64,000 nt of DNA from Lepisosteus oculatus (GCF_040954835.1 NC_090716.1:4947605-5011604), one strand, 5' to 3'. Shown: positions 24,001-36,762, counted from the stretch's first letter. The notes: generated by a model from the letters alone, not told the origin. Numbers and translations: made by a program.

Positions 24001-27000
24001 ACACTGGGAAGAAACACAGATTGGGATCACCACCAACCAAAGACCTTCTGGACTTGCGCTCTGCTGGGTTACTGGCTATAAAACAATTCCACCTGAGTTG
24101 TCCACCCTTTGGGTATCGAGCAGATTTCCCAAAAGCCAGCAAAGCGAAGATTTTTGCTTAAGGAGAACCAGGTGTAAGTGCTTAACAAGCCTCTCTTCAC
24201 TGTACAGGTGAAGCCAAGGTTAACTGCTTTCCTTGGCCACCCCCTGAGTATTTACAACAATGACATCTACTGCAAATACGGTCCACCCAGCACTGCAGCT
24301 GTCTCAGTAAAATGCCCAAACAAGGACTTTAGATAAAGGCATGAGGCTGCGATCCAGCAAGTGTACATCGTACATACTGTACATTTAACTGCCAAACTAC
24401 TTCTGAAAAACACAGGAAATAATATAGTGTTGTTCGCAAGGTGATTATTGGCACACGGATTATACTTTACTGCCGAGAGACAAATTCTATCATTTTAGCT
24501 AGTAAATTATGGTCACAAAAGGCAACATGCCAAGATGAGCTGAAAAGTCTTACTCACAGATCTAACTGGCATGAAACACTGCAGCTAGTATGGTGTTCTT
24601 TTATCAGCGCTGAGATCGTTTATTTAACTTCAGTGTCCATAGTGGCACTGTTTCTAAGAACAGAACAATAATTACACAGATATAAGGACAGTAGTTGTGC
24701 CCCTGCAGCCTCATTAGAGGTGCTCACACCTTGAGCCCTGTTTTCTCACCACACATTATGGTGATCGTGGCCACAGTCTGGAGCTCTTGACAGTATTTGA
24801 GACGGACCACCACCAAAGTCCTGCAGACTCAGTGAGCCGTCCCCTGATGCAGTGTAGATTTTGGATGGGTCAGTGGGACTGAACTTGATCTCGCCGACAA
24901 AATCCCCTGCTCCTTTCTGGAACAAACACAGGCACACGGGGATGAATGAGGCCAGATCTCCGCCATAACATCCAAAGGATTCACACCACAGTGAATCACT
25001 GAGGCAAACACTGAACAGGAACATGGAAGCCTGGCCTTCAATCCCACAGCAGCTCAAACTAAAAACACTGTAGATCTGTACCAGCACGCCTCAAGCCTCA
25101 TGGCATCCATGCGCCCTCCAGTGGTACTTGATAATACCTGCACTGTTTGCAGGTAAGAAATGTCACCACTGAAACTCCTCCGATTTCCTTTTGGTTTCCA
25201 TTTTTAGATTTTAAATTGCAGAAATCAAAGGAGAAGGAATAAAGGTGCAAATTGTGTTTTGAAGGCGGAAGTTTTAAATAAAAAACTGTATGTAATGGAG
25301 ATTTAACCAAGTGAAACAACATCATTCAAACTTCCTCCAAGCAGCCCAACAGTCTAATATAGTGCTCATACGTGGAAGTTACAAAAGTAAAATCCAGTCT
25401 AGAGAGAAGACTACAACAACAACAAAATGTATATTTTTACAATACACTACAAAGGAAAGGTCAGCTTTCGAATCTTTAAAATCAAGGCTAACAGTGTAAC
25501 GCTATGCATGCAATATCCCAGTGTATGTAAACAGTTGTTTTTCTTCAGAATTTATACTTTTGAAATGTATGTCATTAGGTTTCCATGCCACATACTGTAC
25601 ATTTAAAAAGGATCATTTAACAAAAGTACCAATGTAATATGTGAAATTAATTGAAATTGGTGAGTAGCAAAGGCTTACAACAACATGATTCATTTGCATA
25701 AAGCTTGTTTCTGTAACCTACTGTTAAACAGTATTGTGGTAATGACAATCCCTTTCCCTAAGGAACCTTATTATATTCATCCTTGAAATCAAGTCACTGG
25801 TTACTTCTGCAAGCAGTAAAAGTCTGAGACAAGAATCTATTGTTCTGTCTTCATCCTTGCATGTGATGCTCAGACTTTGTATTTCAGTTAACAGCTGAGC
25901 TCAAGAATGCAAAAGATTAGATATTGCAGTGTAAAGTTACAGCATTGTTAAACACACTACAATAGGATTGTCAACTATATGCTGTACAGTAGCCAAATGC
26001 CTTCATCTTGCACTGAGCAGTGAAGAAGTTATTGGGTATTATTTTACAACCATAACACTAAATTCTAAACTTAAATATTTATCCTGGAATAGTGAAGAGT
26101 AGGTCTGTAAGTATTAAAACTGATTCTCCATTTATGACATACTAGGGATACACTGATGATAAATGAACAACTTTTAAAATACGTAAGTGCTTAGACATGT
26201 CTTAAAAGACAATCATTCACATGGCTAGAGACTGAATTAAAATGACATCACTCTAATCAAACAGAACCTTACTTTTATGCATCATTCTCTTTATTTCTGC
26301 CATTAAAAAAACATGGATTTTCAAGTTCAGTAGCGCTTCTAAAAACTGGTTCATCATGGCATTACTTAGGTTCAATGTAAATGCCACACAGGAAAACAAA
26401 AGACCAGCTCAGCTGGACTGTGTATTTCAGTTCACTGCTTTGGAAAGAATAAGGAAATTGGTCAGAAATCTGAATATAGCTAAAGATCTGCAGTGCTCAC
26501 AATTGACATGAATACTAAGAATATTTCTGCTTTACCATGGCCAGACAGGACTTGCTGATGCTTGATTTATTTTTTATTTCTGCTTCAGCTATGAAAAAAT
26601 GACCATAGAATTCCATAAAATAGCAAAGATTTACCAAAACAGCTGGAGAAGCTGGAGTATTACGTAGCTGCTTCCCAGAGTGTTAGTGTATTTTCAGAAG
26701 CATCTACCTCCATTGAAAAACAAAATCTTACAGCAGACTTAAAGGATCTGAGGCAATAATTAAATATATAGTAAGTCATGACACACCATTAAACTATACT
26801 AAGATTCACTGTACAAGTGTCTAGTTTTGCCCTTCGGCATTTTTAAAAGTCAACAATAAGTTAAAAAACTGCATCAAAACTTTCTTACTCCCACTGATGA
26901 GTGCTGGCAAAAACTTTAATAGTGTTGCCTGTAAAATCCTGCAGAGAGGTCGTGCCTCCGACAGACGATGTAAACAGCTGACTGGGATTGAAAGGGTTAA

Positions 27001-28648
27001 ACTTCATGTCTGTTATGGAGCCCCCAGCTCCCATCTAAACAAATATAAAAAAAAACACAAAAGGAAAATATCTCAGGACACTGATCACGGTGTGCTAACT
27101 ACATTCTTGGAATGGAATTCACACCCAGACAAAACCACAGCATACTGTATATACCTGCCAGGCCTGGAGAGAAACCACTCACCCCTTGGATGAACTTGGT
27201 ATTCTTTGACATTTCGTAGTCCAACAACACTATGTCCCCCCCCTTGGAGCCTACTGCCAGGGTGCTGGGGCACGTTGGGTGCCACTCCAGGCACGTCACC
27301 CTGCGATCGAATGGGCTGGCTGCATGGAAGAGACTGTAGGAGTTCAGAAAGCGCAGGAATGGCTGTTGTAGGCACTGGAGAGACAGGAGAGCCACATCGG
27401 TCTTCCAGACAAGAAAAGAGGCCAGATTTACAGAGGGATGGCACAGGCAGTGCAGTTATTTCTCACAAGCACGCTTCAAATGTGTGTTCTTAAGATACAA
27501 CTCCGATGTCCGGAGACAGAAACAGCACACTTTTTTTTTTCTTTTTCGCTCCGTATGTGACTGACTATATGTCAAATGTTTGTGTAACAGGGAGCGGTCA
27601 TGGCTTGATAAAATCACTAAGAGAGTTACCATTATTCTGCTATACCTTACAAAATCATTTTATCTTTCTGACAAAAAGGGGAAAAAAAACGTTCTTTAGA
27701 CGGCAGCTCTAAAAAGAAATTCAAACCTGGCGCATCTGTGACTGGATGTTCTGACCCAGTGAGTGTTTATACACATAATGGACAATACTGTTCTGCCTGG
27801 CCGCCTTCTGAAACCCCACACTCTCTCTGTTATTCTGGAGTTCAGATCTTGCTTCTGAAATAAGAACAAGACCAGAATGATTACAAAAACCATCATTTTC
27901 GCCAAACCTACCACTAAACATAACCATTATCGGGGTTAAACCTGGGGAAACCTGTCTTTTTTAAATGTCCCACTGAAATTTAGAAGTTAAAAAAAAACAA
28001 TCGAAAAGCAAAATCAAAGCAATACTCTCATACCACTACAAGTTTGAGTTATTCGAACTTTGTAAAGAATTAGCCAGGATTTTACTTTTTTCAGTACATG
28101 ACATTAGTCAAATCCCACTGGCTGTTTATGGTAATTCTTACATTTCTAAAACCAAAGTCATTTAAAGTGTAAATAAATCGAAGAGACCGCATGTACAGGA
28201 ATATCCTCTGGCTAATTCCATAAAGTCAGAGGAAACGACAGTAAGGAGCAGTGGAAAAGGTCGCTTTGTAACAACCATGCACATCGTTTTTTAAGTAACA
28301 TTCCCTTGTCTTCTGGTACTGATTGCTTGAGCACAAGCACCAGCAGATGGAGCAGCAACTCAGAGGGGAACCGCTGGCGCCGCAGTCTCATTCCGCCCAC
28401 TACTTGTTGGGGAGCTGGGCAGGCATGCCTTATTGCTGAACCGTCCCTGCTTGGGGAAATTCAACTTGAGACAAAGCCATGAGCTCCAGTCACACACCTG
28501 CTTTCCCCGGAACGCCTTCCTTTTTCTTCTTCAGCTTTCTTGAGAGGGGTTCTTCCGAAGGCTCTGCTCGTTTGCTCCGAGAGGTGGATGGCCTTTCCTT
28601 TTGGCGTTTGGGCACCGTGCTGTCCAGGAGAACTTTCTTTTTGGCCAT
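20844..28648 (-). CDS. DDB2: DNA damage-binding protein 2 (XPE), with an alternative exon pair
   Basis: WD40 subunit of UV-DDB. It binds UV photolesions in chromatin, recruits DDB1-CUL4 and starts global-genome nucleotide excision repair in the nucleus. Exons on the minus strand: 28648-28498, 27854-27727, 27374-27183, then either 27034-26889 or 24916-24750, then 24003-23904, 23322-23145, 22760-22615, 21988-21833, 21417-21372, 21121-20844. All junctions keep frame. Length is 506 aa with the first alternative and 513 with the second (human 427). Landmarks in the 506-aa form are a Lys/Arg-rich N-terminus starting MAKKK, Lys249 (human Lys244), IWDLR ending at Arg278 (human Arg273, the DDB1-contact box mutated in XP-E), and the lesion-probing hairpin FQH at 340-342 (codons 22638-22630). 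The last exon adds a basic tail of about 80 residues that human DDB2 lacks. Confidence 0.96.
22306..22529. mobile_element. Short non-autonomous DNA element with GTCACACTACA terminal repeats
   Basis: The left terminus GTCACACTACA (22306-22316) is matched by its exact reverse complement at 22519-22529. Similarity continues inward (GACTCGAC against a reverse-complemented CGACTTTT). The interior has no coding capacity and contains a 24-bp direct duplication (GTCCTAGAGGGTGTCA, 22385 and 22409) and a third copy of GTCACACTACA near 22422. It lies in a DDB2 intron, 85 bases from the exon at 22615-22760. Confidence 0.65.
24750..24916 (-). CDS. DDB2: DDB2 alternative exon 4b (second version of one WD40 blade)
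   Basis: A 167-bp exon, acceptor TTGTTCCAG, donor TG|GTGAGA, phase 0 in and phase 2 out. Its translation starts [14 protein letters not shown], includes [10 protein letters not shown] and ends with DCGHDHHNV. It aligns with exon 4a (27034-26889) at GAG, KF.P, PS, T.S and SLQDF.G, and is seven residues longer before the shared WFCSVDVS of the next exon. The frame is open and both splice sites are good. From memory, zebrafish DDB2 has a very similar PDC.HDHHNVC stretch, so this is the teleost-type version. Confidence 0.85.
25120..26880 (-). other. DDB2: DDB2 intron between the two alternative exons, central part
   Basis: AT-rich intronic DNA between exons 4a and 4b. No coding or repeat family is recognised. 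If exon choice is regulated, intronic control elements are likely here or close to the two exons, but none can be named from sequence. Confidence 0.4.
26889..27034 (-). CDS. DDB2: DDB2 alternative exon 4a (tetrapod-like version of the blade)
   Basis: A 146-bp exon with a strong polypyrimidine acceptor (TTTGTTTAG) and donor GA|GTAAGA, phase 0 in and phase 2 out. It reads [13 protein letters not shown], then [12 protein letters not shown] and KVFAS. It aligns without gaps to the human segment GAGGSITGLKFNP, LQDFKGN, RVFAS, as I remember it. The intron to the preceding exon is 148 bp. The intron to exon 4b is 1972 bp, far too long for steric exclusion between the two exons. Confidence 0.88.
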
Positions 28649-29300
28649 CGCTTTCCTTGTGCTGTTCACCTGGTGTGTCGGATAAAAAGGAACAGGAAAA
28701 CTATTTCTGTGCATGAAGGGTTAAATAAGTTCACACTCAAGTCAGTGCTCTGTGTAATGTATTCCTACAAAATACTACTAGACCTCGTTTAACTAAACGC
28801 TTAGCATTTTCCTGGTATCTGACTGAAGAACATAACTTTGCAATAACGTGAGAATACGGGAGATATCCAGCTTTAACATAAGGGACTAGTTGCTCTTACA
28901 AAAAGTGCAGGAATGCAGAAGAAATGTATGCATTTAGCCTCTCAAAGCATTCTTAGACAACAATAACAATTCAAAAGCACTGCAAGCTTTTCGATGTTTA
29001 AAAAAAACACATGCACTTCTATTTTTAACAAGCAATTTGGGTTCTACTTCCCCTCCTATAGTTTCGTAACACCATCATTAAATAAAATTACGAACAGCAA
29101 AATTCCCATCTTAAAACAAAGCCCGTGCAGTCATACGTCACCTAATCCTTTGTAAAAGACGCTTGAATGAGGTTCTTTATGGTGATTTTTTAGAGGGTGA
29201 TCGATACTAAGCGCTCATTTGCCTAACACATGGACGCAGACACGATCGATTTTGTTTTTAATGACGTCACGACCGGGTTGTTTTGTAACATTTTCTCTTT
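28649..29300 (-). promoter_or_regulatory. DDB2: Probable DDB2 5' leader and promoter with a perfect CRE
   Basis: The palindromic CRE/ATF site TGACGTCA is at 29262-29269, about 615 bases upstream of the DDB2 start codon. A 3'-splice-like CACACCAG|GTG (minus strand, near 28670) could mean that the ATG lies in a second exon, with an untranslated exon near the CRE; this is not established. DDB2 is p53-responsive in humans, but I could not identify a p53 site with confidence. Confidence 0.4.
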
Positions 29301-32300
29301 GTTAATCCAGCAGGTGGCAGTACTAATACATCCACTTTTCCGTCCCCCTTTTTTTCTTTCAGCGGAAGACAACTTTCCGACAATTGTCTACTAATCATTA
29401 TGCACATTTTGGCCAATTTCGTAAAGGTTTTAAGACAAATCAAGGTTATTGTGAGTACTACGTTTAAAAATATATCACATATCACCAGTTTTCAGGTGTG
29501 TTAGGGAAGATCAGATTGATCGGAATTATCATCGATATTCAGGGACATTAGACAATCAAAGCGTAGACTGAAGACTCAGGTAGCTGAAGTTCACACATGA
29601 TGGTGCTGATATATATGATCAAGGTTGTATGCAATATTTGTGGAGCAGATTGATTCAAATTAGAACCACGTAGACTTAAAGACAACCGGGCCGTTAAGAT
29701 CATTCCAAAAGACAATACAGAAATATGAATCCTGGGTGCCTGGAAACTGAAACTCTAGGAAAGTCCAGTCCACTGTTTTTTGTAGGTAGCCTTAAAGCCT
29801 TAAAAGTTTGAACTCACACTGGTAATATTGTAGAATAAATCCAAAAATGATTGAGGGCTATTTGTGTAAGGGTGTTTGATAAACACCTGAAAGAGACAGA
29901 TCACCAAATCAATTATTTTGTCATAAATCATTCCACTCCTCATCTATAAATAGTCCAGTCTGATAGCTTCTATCTTGACCTTGGAAGTAGATGCCATTTT
30001 TGGTACTTTCATCCTTATGCATTTTCTATGTTTTTTTTTAATTAAGACAATAAGCAGTCAGAAGCAGTTCTATTACAGGGTTCAATTGTGTCACTGAGGG
30101 CTCAGCTGGAACAAAAACAAACAGGTGTGTTGGTCATCAGCACCAGGATAGGGAACCACTGATTTATGAGCACACCGAAGAGGACTGAAAGTAAGGTATT
30201 ATCTATGTCAGCAGGAAAATGCACTTAAAACTCATTCAGGAACAGAAAGATGAGCTATTCCCCTTCAGCTACCTTGAAAAGTATGCTTCTCTCTCTGAAA
30301 CAGAAGAATGAGACTCTCAGATTAATTACCTACTAACTACCAAACCAGCTGGGTCAAAGGGTCTCCTGCAGTGTGTAACATTTCTTTAATTCCCATCTTT
30401 GCTGACCATTCACAGTTTGACTTTTAGGCGTTGTAAATTACTGACACTCTGCAGTGCTGTTTTTCTTAATGATGTCATTTATTTTAGAAAATTAAGTTCT
30501 AAAGTACAGAGACTGCTTAATATTGAACCTGAGCGGAAAATCCTCCGTGGCATTAAATTGAGTACGTCTCCGGGATGTTCCCGCGGAACACCTTTTCCAG
30601 CTGGACTATATTCAGAAAATAAGAAGCTCTTGTGATGCAATATACAAAACGATGCCTAATCATTCAAAATTCTGAATCGATAAAACAGTGGCATTATCCT
30701 CTTCACAATTAGCATCGGCACCTATAGGGTTAAATCCAGTAATTGGATTAATGCGTAGAGCGGAACCACAGGATCCAATTACACCCCAGAAGACCCTTCC
30801 AGAAGAGAAGAGAAGACAAGTTGTCTTTTAACCTGCCTGAGGAAAAATACCCAAACAATTATATGTTCGATATTTTCTTCATTTCTGCTCGGTTTTTGAA
30901 CTTCTCGTTGTCATTGTGCCTCGAAATTGGCCTTGCCGGTCGAGTAATTCCCAAAGAAAATTCCTCTTCTTTTCTGCTCTATGGCGGCGAAGTGTTTGTC
31001 TGCAGTCCTGCTGTAACCGCGCATCAACTACGGTAATAGGAGCTTGTAACTGAGGGGGGGAAAAACCCGCAGGTCTGGTTAAAGTCGGAGGGGTGTTACC
31101 GTTTACTCTCATAAATGCACTGAGGACTTTTTAAACGCGAAGTGCGGATTTTCCGTTTATCTGTGTTTTGCAACAAAATAGGCATTCTCTGGAAATAAAC
31201 TGAAGTCGCAACAGGTAAGAATCAGAGAGAAATGTCACAATGAGATGTTGCTCAAATGCTCCATGTGAAGTGTAAAACGTTTTTTTTTTATTATTATTTG
31301 AGCCGGATCTCCCACCTTCGTATATATATATATAAAATAAAGTACGGCGTTGCACGCCTGTGGAAGGTTTAAAAACCATTTACATTCCAATAGCGTCAAT
31401 AGATGTCTGTGGAGTACAGTTTCATAGGGCTCAATTATAGTCCAGATGCAATAGGACCGTTGATTTGTGAAGTCGTCACTCATTACTTCTTTTCAGCTTG
31501 TCATCAAGTGACGAATATTTGCACGAAACTACTGAATGCGAAGTGTTCTCTAACGGTCCCATAGATGTGTTTTATTTTTTTCTTTTGCTCGCAGTCAGTA
31601 TGGAAATAGTGGATTTGTTTGCGTGGGGTGCTGAACTGTAGTCTAGTGACCTCGCTTGGGAGCACAGCGTGCACCGCGCTTTCCTCCGGTGTATCCCTTT
31701 TCATTGAAATCCAACCTGGGCTCCGGAGAGGAAGACGAGACCGGTGGGTTCCGCGTAAACTGTTGAAAACCGGACCACTCTGCCCTCGCTGCAAAGATAA
31801 AAGGGTTTGGTTGGTACTGGTGTCGTTTCTAGGTATTTTAAACAACGTTGTTCGTGTCAGTATTAGTTTCTTTCTCCGCCGTCTTTGCGAGTGCTTTTTG
31901 TTTGCCTTTAAGTATCAGAATCTGCCCGTTGTTAAAGTCGATTTAAAGGAATATTTGTAAATTTAACGGTGTTGTTTTTGTTACTTCGCAGTTAATTTAT
32001 AAGCGAACGAAATGCAACAAATGTTTGACGGCGTATACAATGTAATTGCTTAAACGATTCCCCTGCGTAGGGTTGGTAGTAGTAGCCCTTTCCAGTTGAG
32101 TCGCATTTTAAGTACAATGCAAGGCTTTCCATTGAAATATACTCTTTCGTTTTTTCTCAGTGGGACAGCTTTCTCTTAATATGACACAATCTTATGTTGT
32201 ACCCATCGAAACAGGTGACCTCCTTCTGAGCTTGTAGGTTAATTCAGTTGTGAAATATATAGGGGTCCCCGAGTCAGTGCTGTTGTTTCCCTTGGTGAAT

Positions 32301-35300
32301 GGATCAGGTTATTAAAGAAGGATACAATTATTTTAGTCTGACGGTTTACCGTGTGTGTTTTTACGCATGGAACCTGTATTAAAAACTAGAAGAAGAACAG
32401 ACATTTTATTTGGAATGCATGATTTACAAAAGTGTCGGATGTAAGATGTGCCTTCAATACGTGTAATTGTATTGTACAACCTACACGGATGCTGAGGTTA
32501 AAAACAAGAACTTGAGTACTAATACACCACTTTTGCGTCGCAAGTAAACTGCACTCAGCCGTGAATGCAGCCCCCTGCGGGTTTTTGGAGCTGCGCCCTC
32601 GACCACTTTGGGTGGAATAACGTTACCGGCCTCACAGTCCCCAGTTAGCTCTTAGGGGCTTGGTGTCCGAGTAGACTTCATTTCCTCCCCAGTTAATAGG
32701 AACTGATTTATAACAAAACGTTAAGGCTGAGAGAAAGACCTGAAAAAATCAGGAATGGAAACAGCTGGTTCCATTAGTAACTGAGTTTGCGTTTAGAAAC
32801 AAACGCAGAAGTGCGACACATCTGTGAATTCTTTAGCATTAACCCTAAAAATAATCACTTTGCAGCCCACAATGACTAGTCCAGAGGGCTTAAGGTTAAT
32901 CTATAGTTGAGCCGCAAAATGCATTAGAACTACATGCATTTCTCAAATGCTGATAAACGGCAAAAAATGTATTTGTGCTTTTTTTAAAAATTAGCTTAAG
33001 ATTACTTTATGATACCATTTATTCTTCCACCTTACTGAACAATACCTTTTCACTCAACAGGAGGCAGCCAAAAACCTTCTGTCCCCTATTCAGATAATCT
33101 GTTTTTTATTTAGAAGTTTATCTTGCTTTAAGTAAACAAAATTTTAAATGCTTCCTTATTTAGAATGATCAGGAGAGGGTTAAAGTGTTTGGTTTTGCAT
33201 TCCTTAGCACAAGAGGTACTCCATGTTTACCAAGTGCATAATTCTAGGAAAATGCTAGTAAAAAAATTACCAGTAACTGAGTTCTTTTTTATAGTAATGG
33301 CATGAGTTACAAAGTGTTGTGTACTACAAACAGAAATTAATCCCTGTTATGCTTGTGAGAATTGGAGGACGAATTGGTGTCTTGAGTAGAGGGGTGTGGC
33401 TTTAAACGCTGAAAAACAGTGTAGTTAAGCCATTTTCTTCCGGGTCATGCTATTCTGAAAATGAGATCTCTACTGGAAATGTAGCAGTATCTAAAGGGCA
33501 CACTATCAAATTTCAGTTGGAAGTTTATAAATGATTTTCTTTGTTTCACTGAGCATGAAAGCATGGCACATTCTATATAATAGTTTTTGTATGGACAAAC
33601 TACAAACTGATTTTACTGCAAGGTTTTTTGTTAACTGTAGAATGGAAATGGGACAGCTGTTACCACCTAGGGTGAAAGATTCTTGTTTTGTGTACTTTTA
33701 TTTACCTTCTGGACATGGAATACAGGTTTTCTTAATAATACGAGCTTGAAAAATGAATGTGTCTCTGTGTTAATTTGTACTTTTACTTATTAACTATCAT
33801 TATGCCTGCAAGTGCTAGTTGGGGTGTGGCAGTTTTAAATTATCGCCAAGAACAGGGCATGAAGTAAGATTGTTGTAAGAGAAAGTTTGCAAACCAGAGG
33901 AGACCTTTTGATCCACCTTGGTTTGCTTGTTAGTTTAGTAGCAAAGGTCATTAAAATTTTACTCAGGCACTTCTTGAAGGGGCCCTGTTTGGGCCTCAAT
34001 CATTTGGCTGGGACGCTTGCTCTCACACCTGCAACACATTGTATTAATAATTTTTCTAATTCCCCTTCAGTTTCCTGTTGAGCTGAGCCTGAAGAAGTCC
34101 ATTGGGCTGACTATACGTTTTAGGATTTTATATTCATATTAATCATCCTTTCAGTGAAGAGATCTAGTTTTATTTACTGCATGTCTGTATATGATAGTCT
34201 TGAGACCAGGAATCTGTCCTGCTGCTTTTTGAGAGTTTTATAGGAATATAATACTCTGAGAAATGGTGAAATCTGAGCATAATTTGATGAAAGATCCGAA
34301 TGTCCTTGCTCTTGATTCAAGGTCTTTGTTTTTCCTTTGCTTCCTCACATTGTCCTGATGAGGACATCCCAGATCCTTTGGTATCACTTCCTCCAACTCA
34401 GGATTCCTAAGAAGAAGCGTATATTGTAGGCACCTACTTCATGATTACTTTGCATATAACAGCGCTGTGTTCCATTTTGCCTAGTATTTCTCCAACCCAT
34501 GAATCCGTGTCTTTTTGCCAAGGTTCCCTATTTTTGTTTGCCGCTCCCCTGGTTTTTGTATCATAAGGAAATGTATCTAGTTTGTCCACTGTTCTGGAAC
34601 CTGGAAGTCGTTGATCTGGATCAGGAAGGACTTCTGGACGGGTGCTCGTCCCTGCGCTACACTATTGTGTACTGTGGCCCAGCTGGAGGTTATGGCCCCT
34701 AAGATCACGTGCTGTTTCCTGTTCATTGACCAGTTTTCAATCCTCGTGTATGCGGTACTCTGGATTCCTACAGCTTTGAACCTGCCTGTTAACCTTTTTA
34801 TGGAGGACCTCTTTAAAAGCTTTCAAGAATGCTTAAAATATTGGGTCATATTTGAAGTGGTCACAAACAAAGTAACCTTGGGCCAGATGGACAGCACACT
34901 TAAATGTGAATGGGCCACATTTCACAGAGTATTTATCAGTAGTTACTACGCTATAGAAGTGTCGCCTGTTTTTTAATGAAGTAAAAAATACTTAACATTT
35001 ATTTTCTAGTTGCTCAATAAAATTCCTAAAATAGGAACAAAGTACAAAGGAGAAACTATTTCTTCACAGCCTGTTACATTTATCAGTGTGAAGTCTGTCA
35101 GTAGGTTTATATTTTAATAAAACAAACTCTTGACCAAACATCCAAGAGTTTTTAAACATCTTCTAATTTAACTTAACCTGTCACTTCCAGAAGCTTCTCA
35201 TTGACAGGAGTACGCCGATTGTATGTTTTTATTATACGCTGCATTATGTGGTATGAAGGGGTTACATTTTTAAAATGGCTTTTTCATGCATGTTTACTGA

Positions 35301-36118
35301 TCCTGCCTTCCTACAGTTGACCAGTCAACTTGGTCAATATTTGTTTTCTTACCTACCTTGATACTCCTCTAGTGTTTTATTATACTTTGCTCATACTTTC
35401 TCAAGTCTGCTGGTTTGGTTTTGGAGTTTGGATTTGCTTTGGAAAGGATTACAGCGACTTAAACTGTTTTCCATAGGAACATAAACCAAGTAAAACAAAT
35501 TAGCTTTAGCATTTCGTTACTGGGGCCCATTACAGCTGTCCTTGTGGCAAAACAACCTTTTATTCTTGTCAGATTAAGTTTTCTAAATAAAAGCAAATGT
35601 CTGTGTTTTAACTGGATTTTGGAGTGTTTTGGAATTCCGAGATGGAGTTGAAAATGAGGTTCTTGTGGGAGCTGGAGAAACATTGTGTGCTGCCTCTTTT
35701 TTTTTTTTTTTTGTCCTGGCATAGTGTTTGAAAGAAATGGGTGTGGAACAAGTGTCCCTTTGTTCCCATGCCTACCAAGGGATTTTGGAGACAGTGAGCT
35801 TTCATGAGCTCAGTATATTGAGCTGCAGAGTGGTCCTAACAGAGAGCCCATTGACTGATGTAGATACATCACGGAAGCTGCTATATACGAAATGGTCTGC
35901 TCCAAGGACTCAGTGTCTAGCTGGAGAAGTTGGCCTTCCTGCCAACATGGATAAAAAAGGGAATGAATGCTATTTTTTTGGTGTGCTCTACATTGTTTCT
36001 CACTGCAGTTAAAAAGGCTTTGTTACAGATATATATTTTTTTGGAAACGTTTTTCTCTGAAACGAGAGCGCTTGCTCCAAAAATGTGCTTCCTCCAGGAC
36101 CGGGATTGGACAGCCCTG
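29301..36118. other. Non-coding gap between DDB2 and PACSIN3, left part
   Basis: Largely AT-rich. The stretch 31600-31830 is richer in CpG and could be a promoter or first exon for PACSIN3, but no donor can be tied to it. An (AT)n run is at 31319-31334 and a T-run at 35696-35713. I see no coding exon of a recognisable protein. Confidence 0.4.
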
Positions 36119-36762
36119 CTTTAAAGGGGAACTGCAATGCTATTTTTATCATTTGGGGTTAGAAAGAATAGGCATTGGTGAGTGAATTTCAAATCATGAT
36201 GAACGTAAAATGTACATGGTAATTTGTAAAACCTCCAATTTACATCAGTTACACAAAACAGCCAAAATGGCCAGGTATGTGCAGCTCCATGTTCTGTGAT
36301 TCAGAACGGGGCAACAGAACATCCGGTGATGTCATAGGGCCGCTTCACATTGTAAACAAGCAGGCTTGTGAATACATCTTTTAATCCAATAGAGAATTAA
36401 AGGTAGTTTTGCCAATAAATGGAACTAACTTGTTAACTCCGTATGCAGATCATGTTGGAAACTTTCTGCAGTGAAATGTCTGCTGCTCAACCTGTACTTA
36501 TTCACTCGTATTACATCCTATTAGTCATGACAGTGACTAGTGAGTAGGAAGAGGCCACATAACGTTGCAATTCTTGCGAGCTCTCGCCTGTAGTGAGACC
36601 AGGGCTTTATGACAACATGGCAACTTGCGATACTTTGGCAATGTTCATGATTTTGTGATAATTCTGAGTTTGTCATTTTTTTCTGTACTGTCAATGAGTT
36701 TATTTTGTTACTGAGATTTAAAAACCAGTCTGAGAAATTGGGACTACGGTTCCCCTTTAAAG
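36119..36762. mobile_element. Non-autonomous DNA element (MITE-like) flanked by TTAA
   Basis: The left end CTTTAAAGGGGAACT (36119-36133) is the near-perfect reverse complement of the right end GGTTCCCCTTTAAAG (36748-36762). Read as TTAA|AGGGGAAC...GTTCCCCT|TTAA, the element is flanked by TTAA, the target duplication of piggyBac-type elements. The roughly 640 bp interior has no open frame, so it would be non-autonomous. The superfamily is an inference from the ends alone. Confidence 0.65.

Noticed and set aside
23796-24017. Single-exon reading of the DDB2 WFCSVDVS region continuing past the donor
   Set aside because: The frame runs into intron after GMDGTK. The GTGAGT donor at 23903 and the acceptor at 23323 give a continuous WD40 protein instead.
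24750-27034. Exons 4a and 4b both included, giving an eight-bladed DDB2
   Set aside because: A phase 2 donor into a phase 0 acceptor shifts the frame and reaches a stop inside 4b, so tandem inclusion cannot make a full-length protein.
31600-31960. 113-codon frames on both strands as a gene upstream of PACSIN3
   Set aside because: Overlapping opposite-strand frames in a CpG-richer stretch are more likely promoter or UTR sequence; no domain is recognised.
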